From: Pedobacter sp. KBS0701
Lineage (GTDB): Bacteria; Bacteroidota; Bacteroidia; Sphingobacteriales; Sphingobacteriaceae
Direction of reading: 5' to 3'
DNA: 64,000 nt
NCBI RefSeq assembly: GCF_005938645.2
Contig: NZ_CP042171.1
Coordinates: forward strand, 2,604,001 to 2,668,000
Shown here: piece after piece, positions 36,401-44,747 of the stretch
Numbering within the stretch: position 1 is the first letter of the stretch
Layout of the letters: every line of letters begins with the position of its first letter
Program-made: the position numbers and the translations under genes
Notes under the pieces: model-generated
Told to the model about the DNA's origin: nothing
Databases searched by the model: none
What the model saw: the letters and a program-made list of their open reading frames with translations, nothing else

Positions 36401-36472
36401 AAAGCTATAATAGGGTGCCCTTAAAAATACCTGTGGCAAAAACCGATAAACCATAGACCTACTTTCTTTCAT
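33458..36472 (-). CDS. Full-length LanB-type lantibiotic dehydratase
   Basis: 1004 aa, the normal length of full class I LanB enzymes. The N-terminal glutamylation domain is recognisable from YSFSGYDLSRLPEVLQE, YYNRMCFRPTPFGSFSSF (about 74-91) and later blocks. The C-terminal elimination domain runs from about residue 735 (DFLMGSDWLYLKIFCIPRA...IKNWFFIRYNDKGYHLRLRI). In the family these domains glutamylate Ser/Thr of a peptide from Glu-tRNA and eliminate glutamate to give dehydroamino acids. No LanC cyclase or split partner is visible nearby. The gene ends 4 bases inside the response regulator end. Confidence 0.93.
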   Translation of the reverse strand: MKESRSMVYRFLPQVFLRAPYYSFSGYDLSRLPEVLQEQAFRNAVFLASVEFYTSLEKKGFDFDQLSDRQKHTLYRYYNRMCFRPTPFGSFSSFTLLHWGGGGQVRLAGSDESALHLLPDQEFLRKLKNRAEADLPEEIIANPALYRFNDVLRYTKSSLDDRGEFSFSLQGIAAEKFNVQLFSFLSSKKISRDLVLNWVMQHSDCSEGEAEEYIQFLLKAGAVFDDTQGKIISNEVIEDFLSVPGWNVFWKNYSRIPLSGEASLSALAGDIREIARENKPLVQPFYAALERPNHTGGPDRAEQVGLSKAVHVLQLLSNAEQPADLSRFIRDFRARFDQEKVPLLLALDPDGGLHYGDMDPVMPNQDILEDIPFPKPEDQNRTLGWRAVQQLVFRLWVGDRLRDPWAPLQISEADVTELENLKKTVLPLPQTQALLYRSTGEHLIIESSGGVTATSLIGRFSCFSEPVHDFCKALAEREAAANPDVVFADIAQQSDLHVDNINRRRAIYPYEIPLNVFPAQGDEKLILPGELLLSLEGDELILESSKLKKRVIPRLATAYNFRNNHSPVFRLLCDLQYQGIQAGLSFSLESFFPGLPFYPRVCYRKVILCLAKWSFKEADLEILSAGDPLDWRNALDGFRSRHRLPRHISLGATDQQLVFDLANTIEAKFFMECIQGLKRITVQEYLWPDRSVLSGRKPVAGQMIAFLAHDQQVFKGTKADGVLSDGEAQRDFLMGSDWLYLKIFCIPRASDEILVKIVFPFIKRYAKRIKNWFFIRYNDKGYHLRLRIRAEEADLGGLLVALRKKIQSSGHDKLIRDFQGDTYRREIERYGADLISDVEKLFGAGSHFAVLLLKLRENNSLPFNEFDVAVLTAMHMIGCFFPDRADALDYSTKVRDQFMAEFRADKPLTVAMDGQYRKKKSTIADLVKNEGLAKHFSPVLKQMTVLDNLTKRYSVEKKMRLLADLVHMQMNRAFSVKQRQQELLVYYCLQKYMSSCLAREKPRG

Positions 36473-36560
36473 CTCTTCATCGCTTTAAAGGGTATACTAC
36501 CCATCTCATACTGTTTTAACTTTTCTAATCCCCGTTAATTTGTTTCATAATTCTTTTACC

Positions 36561-37031
36561 ATGAAAGCAATTTTTAAATCAACCGTTCCACCACTGCTTG
36601 TACTGCTATTTATATATGCTGCTTTAAGTAAGCTTTTTACTTTTTCAGACTTTGACCAGCAGCTTCACAACCAGTCTTTTCCGGGCTGGCTAGCAGATTT
36701 TCTGTTATATTTCCTGATACCTGTAGAAATCATTACTGCGCTGCTGCTGTGTTTCAAGCGAACTATTAAAACTGGCCTGCTATTTTCATCCGCATTGCTG
36801 CTGGCCTTCACCACCTACATCGCCTTGGTCATGCTCCACTTCTGGGACAGGGTTCCCTGTTCATGTGGAGGAATACTCAGTCAAATGGGCTGGACGGCTC
36901 ACCTGATATTCAACAGCATTTTTCTAATCCTTAACCTCATCGCTTTGTACTGCCATATTGCTGAAAGGGAGGTATCTAAAATAGTCGCCAACGACCAAAC
37001 AGGGGAAGCTGAAAACCTGCGAAAAGAGTAA
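36561..37031 (+). CDS. MauE/DoxX-type redox-associated membrane protein
   Basis: 156 aa from the ATG at 36561; the earlier in-frame ATG (36540) adds 7 residues. It has four TM helices and the signature loop VPCSCGGILSQMGW, which is the conserved C-x-C-G-G of MauE-like redox-associated proteins. Members are thought to shuttle electrons or disulfides across the membrane. It is on the opposite strand to LanB and in front of the DUF6520 gene, and so may act on cysteine-containing partners such as the nearby TlpA-like protein. The C-terminal tail is charged. Confidence 0.8.
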   Translation: MKAIFKSTVPPLLVLLFIYAALSKLFTFSDFDQQLHNQSFPGWLADFLLYFLIPVEIITALLLCFKRTIKTGLLFSSALLLAFTTYIALVMLHFWDRVPCSCGGILSQMGWTAHLIFNSIFLILNLIALYCHIAEREVSKIVANDQTGEAENLRKE

Positions 37032-37092
37032 GCATCATTTGTTCACTAAAGTTTTTCTGAATGTTTTTTGATGTAATAAAGCATTCGATCTT

Positions 37093-37341
37093 ATGAAAAG
37101 TATCAAATTAAACTTTGCTGCTATCGCATTCCTACTTGGAACAGGCATAGCAGTAGCATCTACTGCTCAAAAGGCCAATGTTAAATGGGGTTACAATGGC
37201 ACCTCTTATGAACCGGTAACCGGCAATTACAGCTGCGAATCCTCTTCCAACCCTTGTACCCGTACTTATCCTGAAGGTCAAAATCCCAATGTCAATGACA
37301 GCGGCTACATTTTGCAGGAACTGGGCAACTTTTCCCAGTAG
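37093..37341 (+). CDS. DUF6520-family small secreted protein
   Basis: 82 aa: MKSIKLNFAAIAFLLGTGIA start with a signal peptide ending ASTAQ, and a mature part rich in Ser/Asn with two cysteines (NYSCESSSNPCTRTYPEG). This matches DUF6520, an abundant Bacteroidetes family of unknown role often encoded next to MauE-like proteins. A strong terminator follows 24 bases after the stop. Because the mature part is Ser/Thr/Cys-rich I considered it as a LanB substrate, but the signal peptide and family argue against it. Confidence 0.75.
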   Translation: MKSIKLNFAAIAFLLGTGIAVASTAQKANVKWGYNGTSYEPVTGNYSCESSSNPCTRTYPEGQNPNVNDSGYILQELGNFSQ

Positions 37342-37364
37342 TATCTAATTAACCTTTTGAACCA

Positions 37365-37393
37365 GCAACCGGCATCTCGCCGGTTGCTTTTTT
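37365..37393 (+). terminator. Rho-independent terminator
   Basis: 9-bp stem GCAACCGGC / GCCGGTTGC with a 5-base loop followed by six T. It ends the MauE-DUF6520 unit. The T-run abuts the 3' end of the leftward SusD gene (37396). Confidence 0.9.
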
Positions 37394-37395
37394 AT

Positions 37396-38766
37396 TTACC
37401 GCTCATTCTGCGCGATACCGCTGGCAACTACCTCTTCGGCCGGAATTGGAAACACATAACGTTTATCTCCCGGCATCAAGGTATAGACTTGGCCGGCAAC
37501 CGCCCGGGTGATAGTTTTTGCAAAGCGCGGATCTTTGTTGAGCCTCCTGAGGTCTCCCCAACGAAGTCCCCGGAAAGTGAGCTCCTTCCGTCTTTCCTGA
37601 AGAACAATCTTTAGGGCGCCCTCCGCATCTGCAGCAGTGAGGGACTGGTAGCTGCCTTTTGCCCAGCGCGTAACCAGCAGGGTATTGAGTTCTTTCATCG
37701 CCTCGGCGAACTGGCCAAGCCTGGCCAGCGATTCTGCGCGGATGAGGTACATTTCATCAACTGCCAGGCCGCCGAAAAGCTGCAGGCGGAATCCCGTATA
37801 TCGCCCCTTCATATAAAAAGGAGCAGTACCTGCGAAGAATATGCTTTTCCTTAAGTCCTTATCTGCATAGAGCTGGTATAATTCATCAGCAACCGTGGTC
37901 CTGGTGGAGGAGGTAAATCCATAAGATATGAGTTTATCATAAAAGATTACTTCAGGATTGTCCGCCGCGGGAGAAGAGGGAAATGGATTGGTTGCAGTCT
38001 GACTGACGGTATTATAATCCAGCAGGGAATGATTAAGCGCAAGTGATGCTGCCGCATATTTATCCGCCAGTTCATAATTTCCCATATTCAGGTATACCCT
38101 AGCCAGTAGTGCCTCCGCTGCAGCCTTTGAGGGACGGCTTTTGAACTGAGTCTGTTGGGGCAATAACTTTTCTGCTTCAAGCAAATCACCAATCACCTGG
38201 TTGTAGACCTCCTGCACGGAAGCCCTTCCCACCTTCGCATTCACGTCTGCAGTGAGGCGCAAGGGTACCCCCGGATCCACACCAGCGGTGTTCTGGTCAT
38301 AGGTTTTGGAAAACAGCTGCACCAGATTATAAAATGCAAATGCCCGGTGGAACAGCGCGCTACCTTTAGTAATGTTCCAGTTGGTCTTAGCTCCATCAGC
38401 CCCTTCCAGGTCGCTTAGGCCATCTAAGATGATATTGGTATAAAAGATTTGTTGATAAGGAAGGTTCCAGTCTGTACAAGGCTGGTTTTGATAGAGATCT
38501 ACAGTCCATAAGTAGCTGTTTTTCTGCATCGCCGTGGTGAATCCAGCCACGCCGGCATCATTGGCGTAATAGTCATCACCTGAAATTTCCTGCAGTGCAG
38601 GACTGGTGTTGAATATGGTCAGGTTGTCCATTAAGGAATTGAAATCTTCCAGGGTTGTGGGAATGAGCAGCGCCTTATCAGGCTTTTTCTCCAGGAATTC
38701 CTTTTGGCAGGAGCTGAAAAGCAGCCCGGGCAGCAAAAGGAACTGGAGCAAACATAATCGTTTCAT
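37396..38766 (-). CDS. SusD/RagB-family outer-membrane lipoprotein
   Basis: 456 aa with a lipobox (LLPGLLFSSC, Cys20) and the SusD N-terminal block EFLEKKPDKALLIPTTLEDF. Internal TPR-like helices (ALLARVYLNMGNYELADKYA) and the C-terminal RRKELTFRGLRWGDLRRLNK region are typical, and the ending is the usual ...YVFPIPAEEV..S. SusD lids cap SusC transporters and bind the incoming ligand (glycans or peptides). It follows SusC by 26 bases. Short for a glycan-type SusD (500-650 aa) but common in small systems, including peptide-type RagB. Confidence 0.93.
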   Translation of the reverse strand: MKRLCLLQFLLLPGLLFSSCQKEFLEKKPDKALLIPTTLEDFNSLMDNLTIFNTSPALQEISGDDYYANDAGVAGFTTAMQKNSYLWTVDLYQNQPCTDWNLPYQQIFYTNIILDGLSDLEGADGAKTNWNITKGSALFHRAFAFYNLVQLFSKTYDQNTAGVDPGVPLRLTADVNAKVGRASVQEVYNQVIGDLLEAEKLLPQQTQFKSRPSKAAAEALLARVYLNMGNYELADKYAAASLALNHSLLDYNTVSQTATNPFPSSPAADNPEVIFYDKLISYGFTSSTRTTVADELYQLYADKDLRKSIFFAGTAPFYMKGRYTGFRLQLFGGLAVDEMYLIRAESLARLGQFAEAMKELNTLLVTRWAKGSYQSLTAADAEGALKIVLQERRKELTFRGLRWGDLRRLNKDPRFAKTITRAVAGQVYTLMPGDKRYVFPIPAEEVVASGIAQNER

Positions 38767-38792
38767 AATATTTAGTTTTAATGATTATCAAT

Positions 38793-41700
38793 TCAAAAAT
38801 CAGCTTTGATACCTACCGCAATCGTTCGGGCGGGTGGGTAATCAGCGGCAGGATAATCCGGGTCAAACCGGGTTTTTGTCGACTTCCAGATGATCCCGAT
38901 GTTATTGGCATACAAATAGATTTGCACTTTACTGAGCGATAGCTGTTGCAATAGGATTTTACCAAAATCATAAGACAGGCTAATGTCCTGCAGGCGTATA
39001 TTATCAGCCTTTTCTACAGTTGCCGTAGAAAAATTATAGAAACTGTCCCTCGCCGTATTGATGCTGGCAGGCATTGATGGCAGGGTTGTCAAGAGTTCAT
39101 CGCCGGGCTTTTTCCAGCGCTCACTGTACCTGCCCTGAAAATAACCCTGTCCGGAAAGAATGTTCGTATAAGAAATACCTGGCTGCCTGAAATAGTAGCC
39201 CAGGCGATAGCTGATGTTTGCAGAAAGGGAAAATTGTTTGTAGCTAAAGGTATTGCGCAAGGCGCCATAGCTTACCGGCCGGGCAGGTCCGCTGTAAATC
39301 AGGTTATCTGTCGTCGCGGAGGACAATAGCTGTCCATAGTCTTTACTTATTTTGCCACCGAGATACCCCTGAGGATCGCCGTTCTGTTTATCCAGGCCGG
39401 CAAAGGCATAACTGTATACTGCATAAAAGGGTTTTCCCTGTAAAGGATAAATTTCGTCGTCGGAAAACTGTGCATACGTACTTGCTGGCTGCTGCAGCGC
39501 GTAATCCACCACTTTATCCCTTACGTGGCTAAAGAAGAAACTGGTCTGCCAACCCCACTCACCGACCAAATTCTGACTATTTAAAGTAACATCAATTCCC
39601 GCTCCACGGGTATTTGCCGTATTCCCACGAAAAGTGGTGACACCCGATGAGGGGGCAAAAGCAATGTCGCCGATCAGATCCATGCCCCGTTTTAAGTAAG
39701 GCTCTATCGTTCCGCTGATCCGGTTATTCCTGGTTGCAAAATCGAACCCAATATTGATCAGGCGGACGCGCTCCCACCTGAGCTCAGGGTTTGGGGGGTT
39801 GATGACCTGCGCATACACGGTATTAATGGCATTGCCTGTCACGTAGAGCGCAGTTGTGAAGGCAGAAAGGCTTTTATTCACATTGCCATTATAGCCGTAG
39901 GTCAGCCTCATCTTTAAATAAGGGAGCCATTCGAGCTTATAAAAATTCTCCTTATTGATATTCCAGGCGAGTCCCGCCGAATAAAGGGGCACTCCTTGCT
40001 GATTTGTTTTCACCCCGAAAAGATTACTCCGGTCAAGCCTCGCACTGGCCGAAAAGGTATAACGGTCCAAAAAAGTATATGCCGCATTCGAATAATAAGA
40101 AATATTCCGGTCGGTCAGATCGGTCATGCTGTTATAAAAAGGGATAGCTGCCAGCGAACCTGGAATGGCATACTGGGGAAACTGGCTGATGTAATCAACC
40201 CCTAAAGCCGTTGCATGGCTATCGTCATAACCATAAGCGCGGTTGCTGTTCCCCACCGTATGGAAATCACGAAGCTCGTATCCTGCAATGGCGGTGAGAC
40301 TATGTTTATCATTCCATTGACGGTTAAAATTTAACTGTCCCCTCATGCTTTGACTGGTGGCGGTGAGCTCATTCAGATCGAGTATTGCACCGCGGGGAAT
40401 GGCATAAGTGAGTTTCCCGTTAGCATCAACTGAAGAATAATTGTTGATCAGGTTCCGGGTAAAATAAGTTTTTTCGCTGCGCAGGTTCCTCCCGTTGGCT
40501 ATGGTCTGGCCATACTGGTAAAGCAAGGAAAACGAAAGATAAGGCCTTATTTTATAGTTGGCGCCAAAATTGAGACGGTAATCAATGAGTTTCTGGGTTT
40601 TATCCGCCAGAAAGATTTCTTCCAGGGGCTTATAACTCCAGTCGAGCAGTCCCCGCTGCTGCGCGGACTCTATGAATCCCTGACGGTAGTCGTGTGTCAT
40701 CGCAAGGGAATTGCCCGCGGCATCGGCAAGCCGGGCATAGGGATACAGCGAAGGGCCGTTACCCGTATTGAGCCCGATGAGGCTTATCCCGGAATTGTTG
40801 GTCACACTAGTGCTCTGGCTATAATAAAACCCGGTCGTGATCTCCAGTTTTTTATTCAGTAAATTCAGGGACTGTCCCCCATTAAAAGTATAGCGGTTCA
40901 AAATGTTTCCTACCAGGTTGTCACGGTTATGGTCATATCCTCCTGAGAGGTTAAAACGTTGGCTCTCACTCCCACCACTAAAATTCAGCGCATACTGCTG
41001 GTTAACACTCTTATGGTAAAAGTAACGGTCAAAATCTTGGCGCACATCAAGCCCAGCCAAAGCAGAAATTTGCTCATCCGCCTGGGCCGCCGTAATTTTA
41101 CCATCCCTTCGGGCAATCAGCAATTCCACCACAGGCGTAATCGCCGGATTATTGAAACCCGTTTCGGCATTCAGATAAAAACCCTTGTCAAAAAGCAGTT
41201 TTTCAACGCCAATGAAATCCGCAGCAGACATCCTCGGCTGATAAAAGAGATCCGGTTTATCCCCAACCGTCGCGTTCGCAACAAACCCCATTTTCAATGG
41301 CTGGTTGTAACGTCCCTTTTTGGTGGTAATCACAATCACCCCGTTACCCGCCCGCGAACCCCAGATCGAAGCCGCAGCAGCATCCTTCAGTACCGAAATA
41401 CTCTCCACATCATTGGGATTGATCGTATTGATATCCCCGTCATAAGGAAAATTATCCAACACAATCAAAGGACTGGAATTTCCATAAATCGTATTCTGTC
41501 CCCGAACACTGATCAGCCCTGCCCCTGCCGACTTTCCTTTATTGAACAGCAAGCCCGGCGTAACATCTTCGAGCCGTTCCAGCACACCGGTACTCACCCT
41601 CCGGCTGAGTAGTTTATTGTCCACCTGGACAAAAGAACCCGTAGCCCTTTCCGCCGGAAGCGTCTGGTAACCCGTGGAAACGACAACCTCATTCAACTGG

Positions 41701-42014
41701 GCTGCGGTAGCAGAAAGCAAAATCTCCACGGGCTGATCACCAGCAGATACCTTCAGGCGAACAGGCTCATAACCCAGGTAGGATACCAAAAGGGTAACCC
41801 TGCCCAGGGTGGTTTTTAATGCGAAACTCCCCGTTTGGTCAGTCAGCACCGCAACACCGGATTCTTCCATTTTGACGGTTGCCCCATGCAGGGGAATGCG
41901 CCCATCGGCCGCCACAACCCTGCCCTTAATTTCTTTAGCGGGCTGCTGCGCGTCCCCTGCTAAACTGTAAAGCACAAATAGTGCGGTCAGGTATAGTGAT
42001 AAAATTTTCTTCAT
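38793..42014 (-). CDS. SusC/RagA TonB-dependent transporter
   Basis: 1073 aa from the ATG at 42014 (MKKILSLYLTALFVLYSLAG); a longer frame to 42182 runs through the upstream gene and is unlikely. It has a signal peptide, a carboxypeptidase-regulatory-like domain (EIKGRVVAADGRIPLHGATV), the plug (RLEDVTPGLLFNKGKSAGAG, DAAAASIWGSRAGNGVIVITTKK) and a large beta-barrel with the terminal Phe (ARTIAVGIKADF). The substrate is unknown; SusC imports glycans or peptides with SusD as the lid. It lies 16 bases downstream of the TlpA-like gene. Confidence 0.94.
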   Translation of the reverse strand: MKKILSLYLTALFVLYSLAGDAQQPAKEIKGRVVAADGRIPLHGATVKMEESGVAVLTDQTGSFALKTTLGRVTLLVSYLGYEPVRLKVSAGDQPVEILLSATAAQLNEVVVSTGYQTLPAERATGSFVQVDNKLLSRRVSTGVLERLEDVTPGLLFNKGKSAGAGLISVRGQNTIYGNSSPLIVLDNFPYDGDINTINPNDVESISVLKDAAAASIWGSRAGNGVIVITTKKGRYNQPLKMGFVANATVGDKPDLFYQPRMSAADFIGVEKLLFDKGFYLNAETGFNNPAITPVVELLIARRDGKITAAQADEQISALAGLDVRQDFDRYFYHKSVNQQYALNFSGGSESQRFNLSGGYDHNRDNLVGNILNRYTFNGGQSLNLLNKKLEITTGFYYSQSTSVTNNSGISLIGLNTGNGPSLYPYARLADAAGNSLAMTHDYRQGFIESAQQRGLLDWSYKPLEEIFLADKTQKLIDYRLNFGANYKIRPYLSFSLLYQYGQTIANGRNLRSEKTYFTRNLINNYSSVDANGKLTYAIPRGAILDLNELTATSQSMRGQLNFNRQWNDKHSLTAIAGYELRDFHTVGNSNRAYGYDDSHATALGVDYISQFPQYAIPGSLAAIPFYNSMTDLTDRNISYYSNAAYTFLDRYTFSASARLDRSNLFGVKTNQQGVPLYSAGLAWNINKENFYKLEWLPYLKMRLTYGYNGNVNKSLSAFTTALYVTGNAINTVYAQVINPPNPELRWERVRLINIGFDFATRNNRISGTIEPYLKRGMDLIGDIAFAPSSGVTTFRGNTANTRGAGIDVTLNSQNLVGEWGWQTSFFFSHVRDKVVDYALQQPASTYAQFSDDEIYPLQGKPFYAVYSYAFAGLDKQNGDPQGYLGGKISKDYGQLLSSATTDNLIYSGPARPVSYGALRNTFSYKQFSLSANISYRLGYYFRQPGISYTNILSGQGYFQGRYSERWKKPGDELLTTLPSMPASINTARDSFYNFSTATVEKADNIRLQDISLSYDFGKILLQQLSLSKVQIYLYANNIGIIWKSTKTRFDPDYPAADYPPARTIAVGIKADF

Positions 42015-42030
42015 AACTAAAATTTGTGAG

Positions 42031-43371
42031 TTAGCGTTTACGGATAACAAGCATTTCGATCTCCGCAGGTTTTTCCACAAAGCAGAGATCATAGCGGGCC
42101 AGCGCCTTATTGATCTGCTCAATACTGCGCATATTGGCCGTGAGCTCCAGGTCAACCATGCCAGTATATCCGGTCTGGTCAATTATCGGAAGCGGATTCG
42201 CCTGTAAAGGAACCTGTAACCGTTCAATGAAAACAAAAAGGAAGCAGCTCGTTAATTTGCAGCCAAAGCCGTCCACGTAAACCGAGGGCTGCCCACCCGA
42301 GGTACGGAGTTTATCTTTTGATGAGGTACGTACTAAGGCCAGGGCCTGTACTTTCCTTTTTTCCAGCCCTATCCGGTAATCCGAGAAAAACCCTTTGAGC
42401 TCATCCTGCATTAAGGCATATGTCCGCGCACTGGACTGCTGGTTAATCATGAGCTCATAACAATATCCCCTGCCCTGCTTTAACCAGTCCAGGAAATCTG
42501 CGCTGGCTAGATTTTTCGGATCAAATTCTTCCACCAGGCCATCTTCGAGCACCGTCTCTTTTTTTTCTTTTTTATAGGCTATCCGGAACAGTTCGGGAAT
42601 GGTCAGGTTACGCCCGGTAATGCGCCTCACCGGCCCGGCTGACTGTACATCCACGTCTTTATAGATGCCCCGCCCGATATTGACCACATAGCCTGACAAC
42701 TGCGACCGGAAAATACCATCATTAAAATCCGACGCCTCAAAAAACAAAGGCTTACTGGCATCATAGACCATTTTCTCATCCTTTTTAACTTTCAGTTCCA
42801 ACGAACCTGCATTTAACAAGGCTTTTATATTTTCAGCAGACACCGCCTCCCGGTCGGTTATCGCCTTCACCACCCCATCCGCACCGATCCACACATAATG
42901 TGGCAAAGTATGATGCGGAAAAAGCCCCACCAAAGTCGTATCCTCCGTCACCACCGGCAGCGAAAAAACCTTACCCGGCCCCAACCGCTGCAACGCCAGC
43001 TTCCTATAAAAAGCATCCACCACCTCAAAAGACTGATAAGCCACCGGAAGGAACTGCACCCGCCCCCTAAACTCCTCCTGCAAAGCCTCCATCTTGGGGA
43101 TCATCGCCACACAAGGCGAACACCAGGTGGCCCAAAAATCCAGGATCAGCAGCTTTCCCCTAAAAGCCGAAAGCGGCAAAACCGCCAGATTCTGACCCGC
43201 CCCATTAAAACCTGAAACATTCCTGATCAGCACATCCGGCACCTGCTGCCCGATCGCGATTCCCTGCTGACCCGCAGACCCAGGCACAGCAACAACAGAT
43301 ATATTTTTATCCTGCCCATACACCCCAAAAAAAGGGCATAGCAATAGCAGGAAGCATAATTTAAGCATCAT
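42031..43371 (-). CDS. TlpA-like thioredoxin with C-terminal DUF3738-like domain
   Basis: 446 aa. The signal peptide (to about residue 19) is followed by a thioredoxin-like domain of the TlpA type with FWATWCSPCVAMIPKMEAL (CxxC about 84-87) and VYRK/PHHTLPHYVWIG strands. After residue ~220 comes a second region with RITGRNLTIPELFRIAYKKE, LPIIDQTGYTGMVDLELT and the C-terminus CFVEKPAEIEMLVIRKR, resembling DUF3738 (Soli_TIGR03435). The fusion is periplasmic or outer-membrane facing and probably reduces disulfides of a partner. It heads the operon with SusC and SusD, 16 bases before SusC. Confidence 0.8.
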   Translation of the reverse strand: MMLKLCFLLLLCPFFGVYGQDKNISVVAVPGSAGQQGIAIGQQVPDVLIRNVSGFNGAGQNLAVLPLSAFRGKLLILDFWATWCSPCVAMIPKMEALQEEFRGRVQFLPVAYQSFEVVDAFYRKLALQRLGPGKVFSLPVVTEDTTLVGLFPHHTLPHYVWIGADGVVKAITDREAVSAENIKALLNAGSLELKVKKDEKMVYDASKPLFFEASDFNDGIFRSQLSGYVVNIGRGIYKDVDVQSAGPVRRITGRNLTIPELFRIAYKKEKKETVLEDGLVEEFDPKNLASADFLDWLKQGRGYCYELMINQQSSARTYALMQDELKGFFSDYRIGLEKRKVQALALVRTSSKDKLRTSGGQPSVYVDGFGCKLTSCFLFVFIERLQVPLQANPLPIIDQTGYTGMVDLELTANMRSIEQINKALARYDLCFVEKPAEIEMLVIRKR

Positions 43372-43438
43372 TTTGATTGATTTAAACGTAAAAAATAATT
43401 AAAAACTGAACCGTAAAAGCCCGCCTCTGCCCGATCTC

Positions 43439-43708
43439 CTAAACCCTCACTCCCTCAACCTTACCCTCCTCCATCAGCACCCGCACCGCCACAACCAACT
43501 CAATCAAGCCATCAAACACCTCACCAACCTCCTCCTCACCAATTCCAAGTTCCAGAAAACCCTTTTTATCATTCAACGCATAACCCTGAAAAGACTCCAG
43601 CAACACCAGCTTTACCTTGTCAACATTATAGCGATCATAAAATAATTCCAGCACCTGTTGAGCTGTTTTTAAAGAAGGCTTGCCAGAATTATCACCAGAC
43701 GATATCAT
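43439..43708 (-). CDS. Small acidic helical protein
   Basis: 89 aa, predicted all helical, with KTAQQVLELFYDRYNVDKVK and VGEVFDGLIELVVAVRVLME. No family is recognised, and there is no signal peptide. It precedes the TlpA-SusC-SusD unit by 67 bases and could be its first gene. Role unknown. Confidence 0.55.
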   Translation of the reverse strand: MISSGDNSGKPSLKTAQQVLELFYDRYNVDKVKLVLLESFQGYALNDKKGFLELGIGEEEVGEVFDGLIELVVAVRVLMEEGKVEGVRV

Positions 43709-44220
43709 AAATAAATGTTTAGAGAGAAATATTTTAACTGATTAAAGCCAGACCAAAGTTTGACTTTAATCATCCGGTTGTATTCTTTGATTAAGGTTGA
43801 TTGATAAAAGGCAATTGCCACACGGAATAATATCCCAACTTAATCCCGCCATTTGCCGCTGCACCCTTCCCAGACAGTACATACAGCAGGTATTCCAGCC
43901 AAAAAGTTCTGAATAATCCCCCCTACAGCAAACCCGTTATATTTTTTAGAAATAAAAGGGAAAACCTAATCGCCAGAGCAAGAACCCGAAAGCAAAAGCA
44001 TAAGCCCAAAAGCAAAAAAGAAAAAAACAGGGCAGGCCGCATCATCAAAGAACCATAAAAATCATTAACCATTTAGGTCCCCGCCTGCCCTGCCACCCCT
44101 TAAACAGGATTCTTCGGCTTTAAAGCATAAAGCCTGTCAAAACGATACTTCTCATTTGGGCCCATACGCTCCGGTTTATATTTGTGTTAAAAAAAACAGG
44201 TAAAAACCAGCCCCCTCCGC
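43709..44220. other. Noncoding stretch with large inverted repeat
   Basis: 512 bases, no gene seen. It contains a 10-bp inverted repeat (CAGGGCAGGC at 44028-44037 and GCCTGCCCTG at 44083-44092) around 45 bases, and A-rich, AAAGCAAAAGC-like repetitive sequence at 43985-44020. The right end holds the promoter-like boxes described separately. Confidence 0.5.
44155..44184 (+). promoter_or_regulatory. Bacteroidetes-type promoter
   Basis: TTTG (44155-44158), 18 bases, then TATATTTG (44177-44184): a close fit to the TTTG-N19-TAnnTTTG consensus of Bacteroidota sigma factors. It lies 36 bases upstream of the ATG at 44221 and would drive that ORF or the structured RNA region beyond. Confidence 0.6.
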
Positions 44221-44499
44221 ATGAGAACAGGCGGATACGGACGAACCGTATTGCGAATCAGGAAAAAGATGCTTACCTTGGGATTGCGAAAAACCATTGT
44301 AGTACCCTTGCCTAAAAACCAACGGGGCTGGTACCAGGCTAAATTAACCCGCAAGGACTATGTGCGCTCTCCCACATCAACCCCTGCTCATTCGGGCTAT
44401 TTTATACCTGGTAATTCCGGCACGTACTACGATGGAGAACAGATGACGTTCTTTAATAATAGTTGTAGGGAATACGCTTTTATCACTTCCTTGAAATGA
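44221..44499 (+). CDS. Uncertain 92-aa ORF behind a promoter
   Basis: Basic N-terminal half and a more ordinary C-terminal half (AHSGYFIPGNSGTYYDGEQM, CREYAFITSLK). There is no family. A good promoter lies 36 bases upstream, but no ribosome-binding site is evident and codon use is odd (many AGG/CGA). It may be a short real protein, a pseudogene, or merely the 5' part of a transcript that continues into the structured region at 44.6 kb. Confidence 0.35.
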   Translation: MRTGGYGRTVLRIRKKMLTLGLRKTIVVPLPKNQRGWYQAKLTRKDYVRSPTSTPAHSGYFIPGNSGTYYDGEQMTFFNNSCREYAFITSLK

Positions 44500-44596
44500 T
44501 AACCATTGATGGCGCTTAATTTTTTCGTTTTCATAAACGGTAATTTTATGTAAAACGATGTACCCAAAACGCGGAAGGAAACCAGATTGGAAAAAC

Positions 44597-44698
44597 CAAT
44601 AGGGCGAACTTCAATGCTTTTGCCAGTGGTACCGTCAAGAACCCCTCAAACCGAAGGTTTGAGTTTCACAAAAGACTGACATGAAGCCCGCCCTATTG
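44597..44698 (+). ncRNA. Candidate structured RNA
   Basis: Three nested stems in 102 bases: outer CAATAGGGCG-aa-CTTCA (44597-44613) with TGAAG-cc-CGCCCTATTG (44682-44698); inner CTTTTG (44617-44622) with CAAAAG (44669-44674); terminal hairpin CTCAAACC-GAA-GGTTTGAG (44645-44663). Additional complementary words (CAGT/ACTG, GTCA/TGAC) could allow a pseudoknot. There is no open frame through it. A related start (CCAATAGatacGGCGAACT) follows at 44729 and leads into another hairpin. The class is unrecognised. Confidence 0.5.
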
Positions 44699-44747
44699 AA
44701 TATAAGGTATCGCGAAGATAGCAAAATCCAATAGATACGGCGAACTC

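Noticed and set aside
37093-37341. DUF6520 protein as LanB substrate
   Set aside because: It is Ser/Thr/Cys-rich, but it has a clear signal peptide and the DUF6520 pattern, which is not a RiPP precursor family.
44597-44698. Retron or group II intron for the structured region
   Set aside because: No reverse transcriptase or intron ORF nearby and no domain V-like motif; only the stem pattern is seen.
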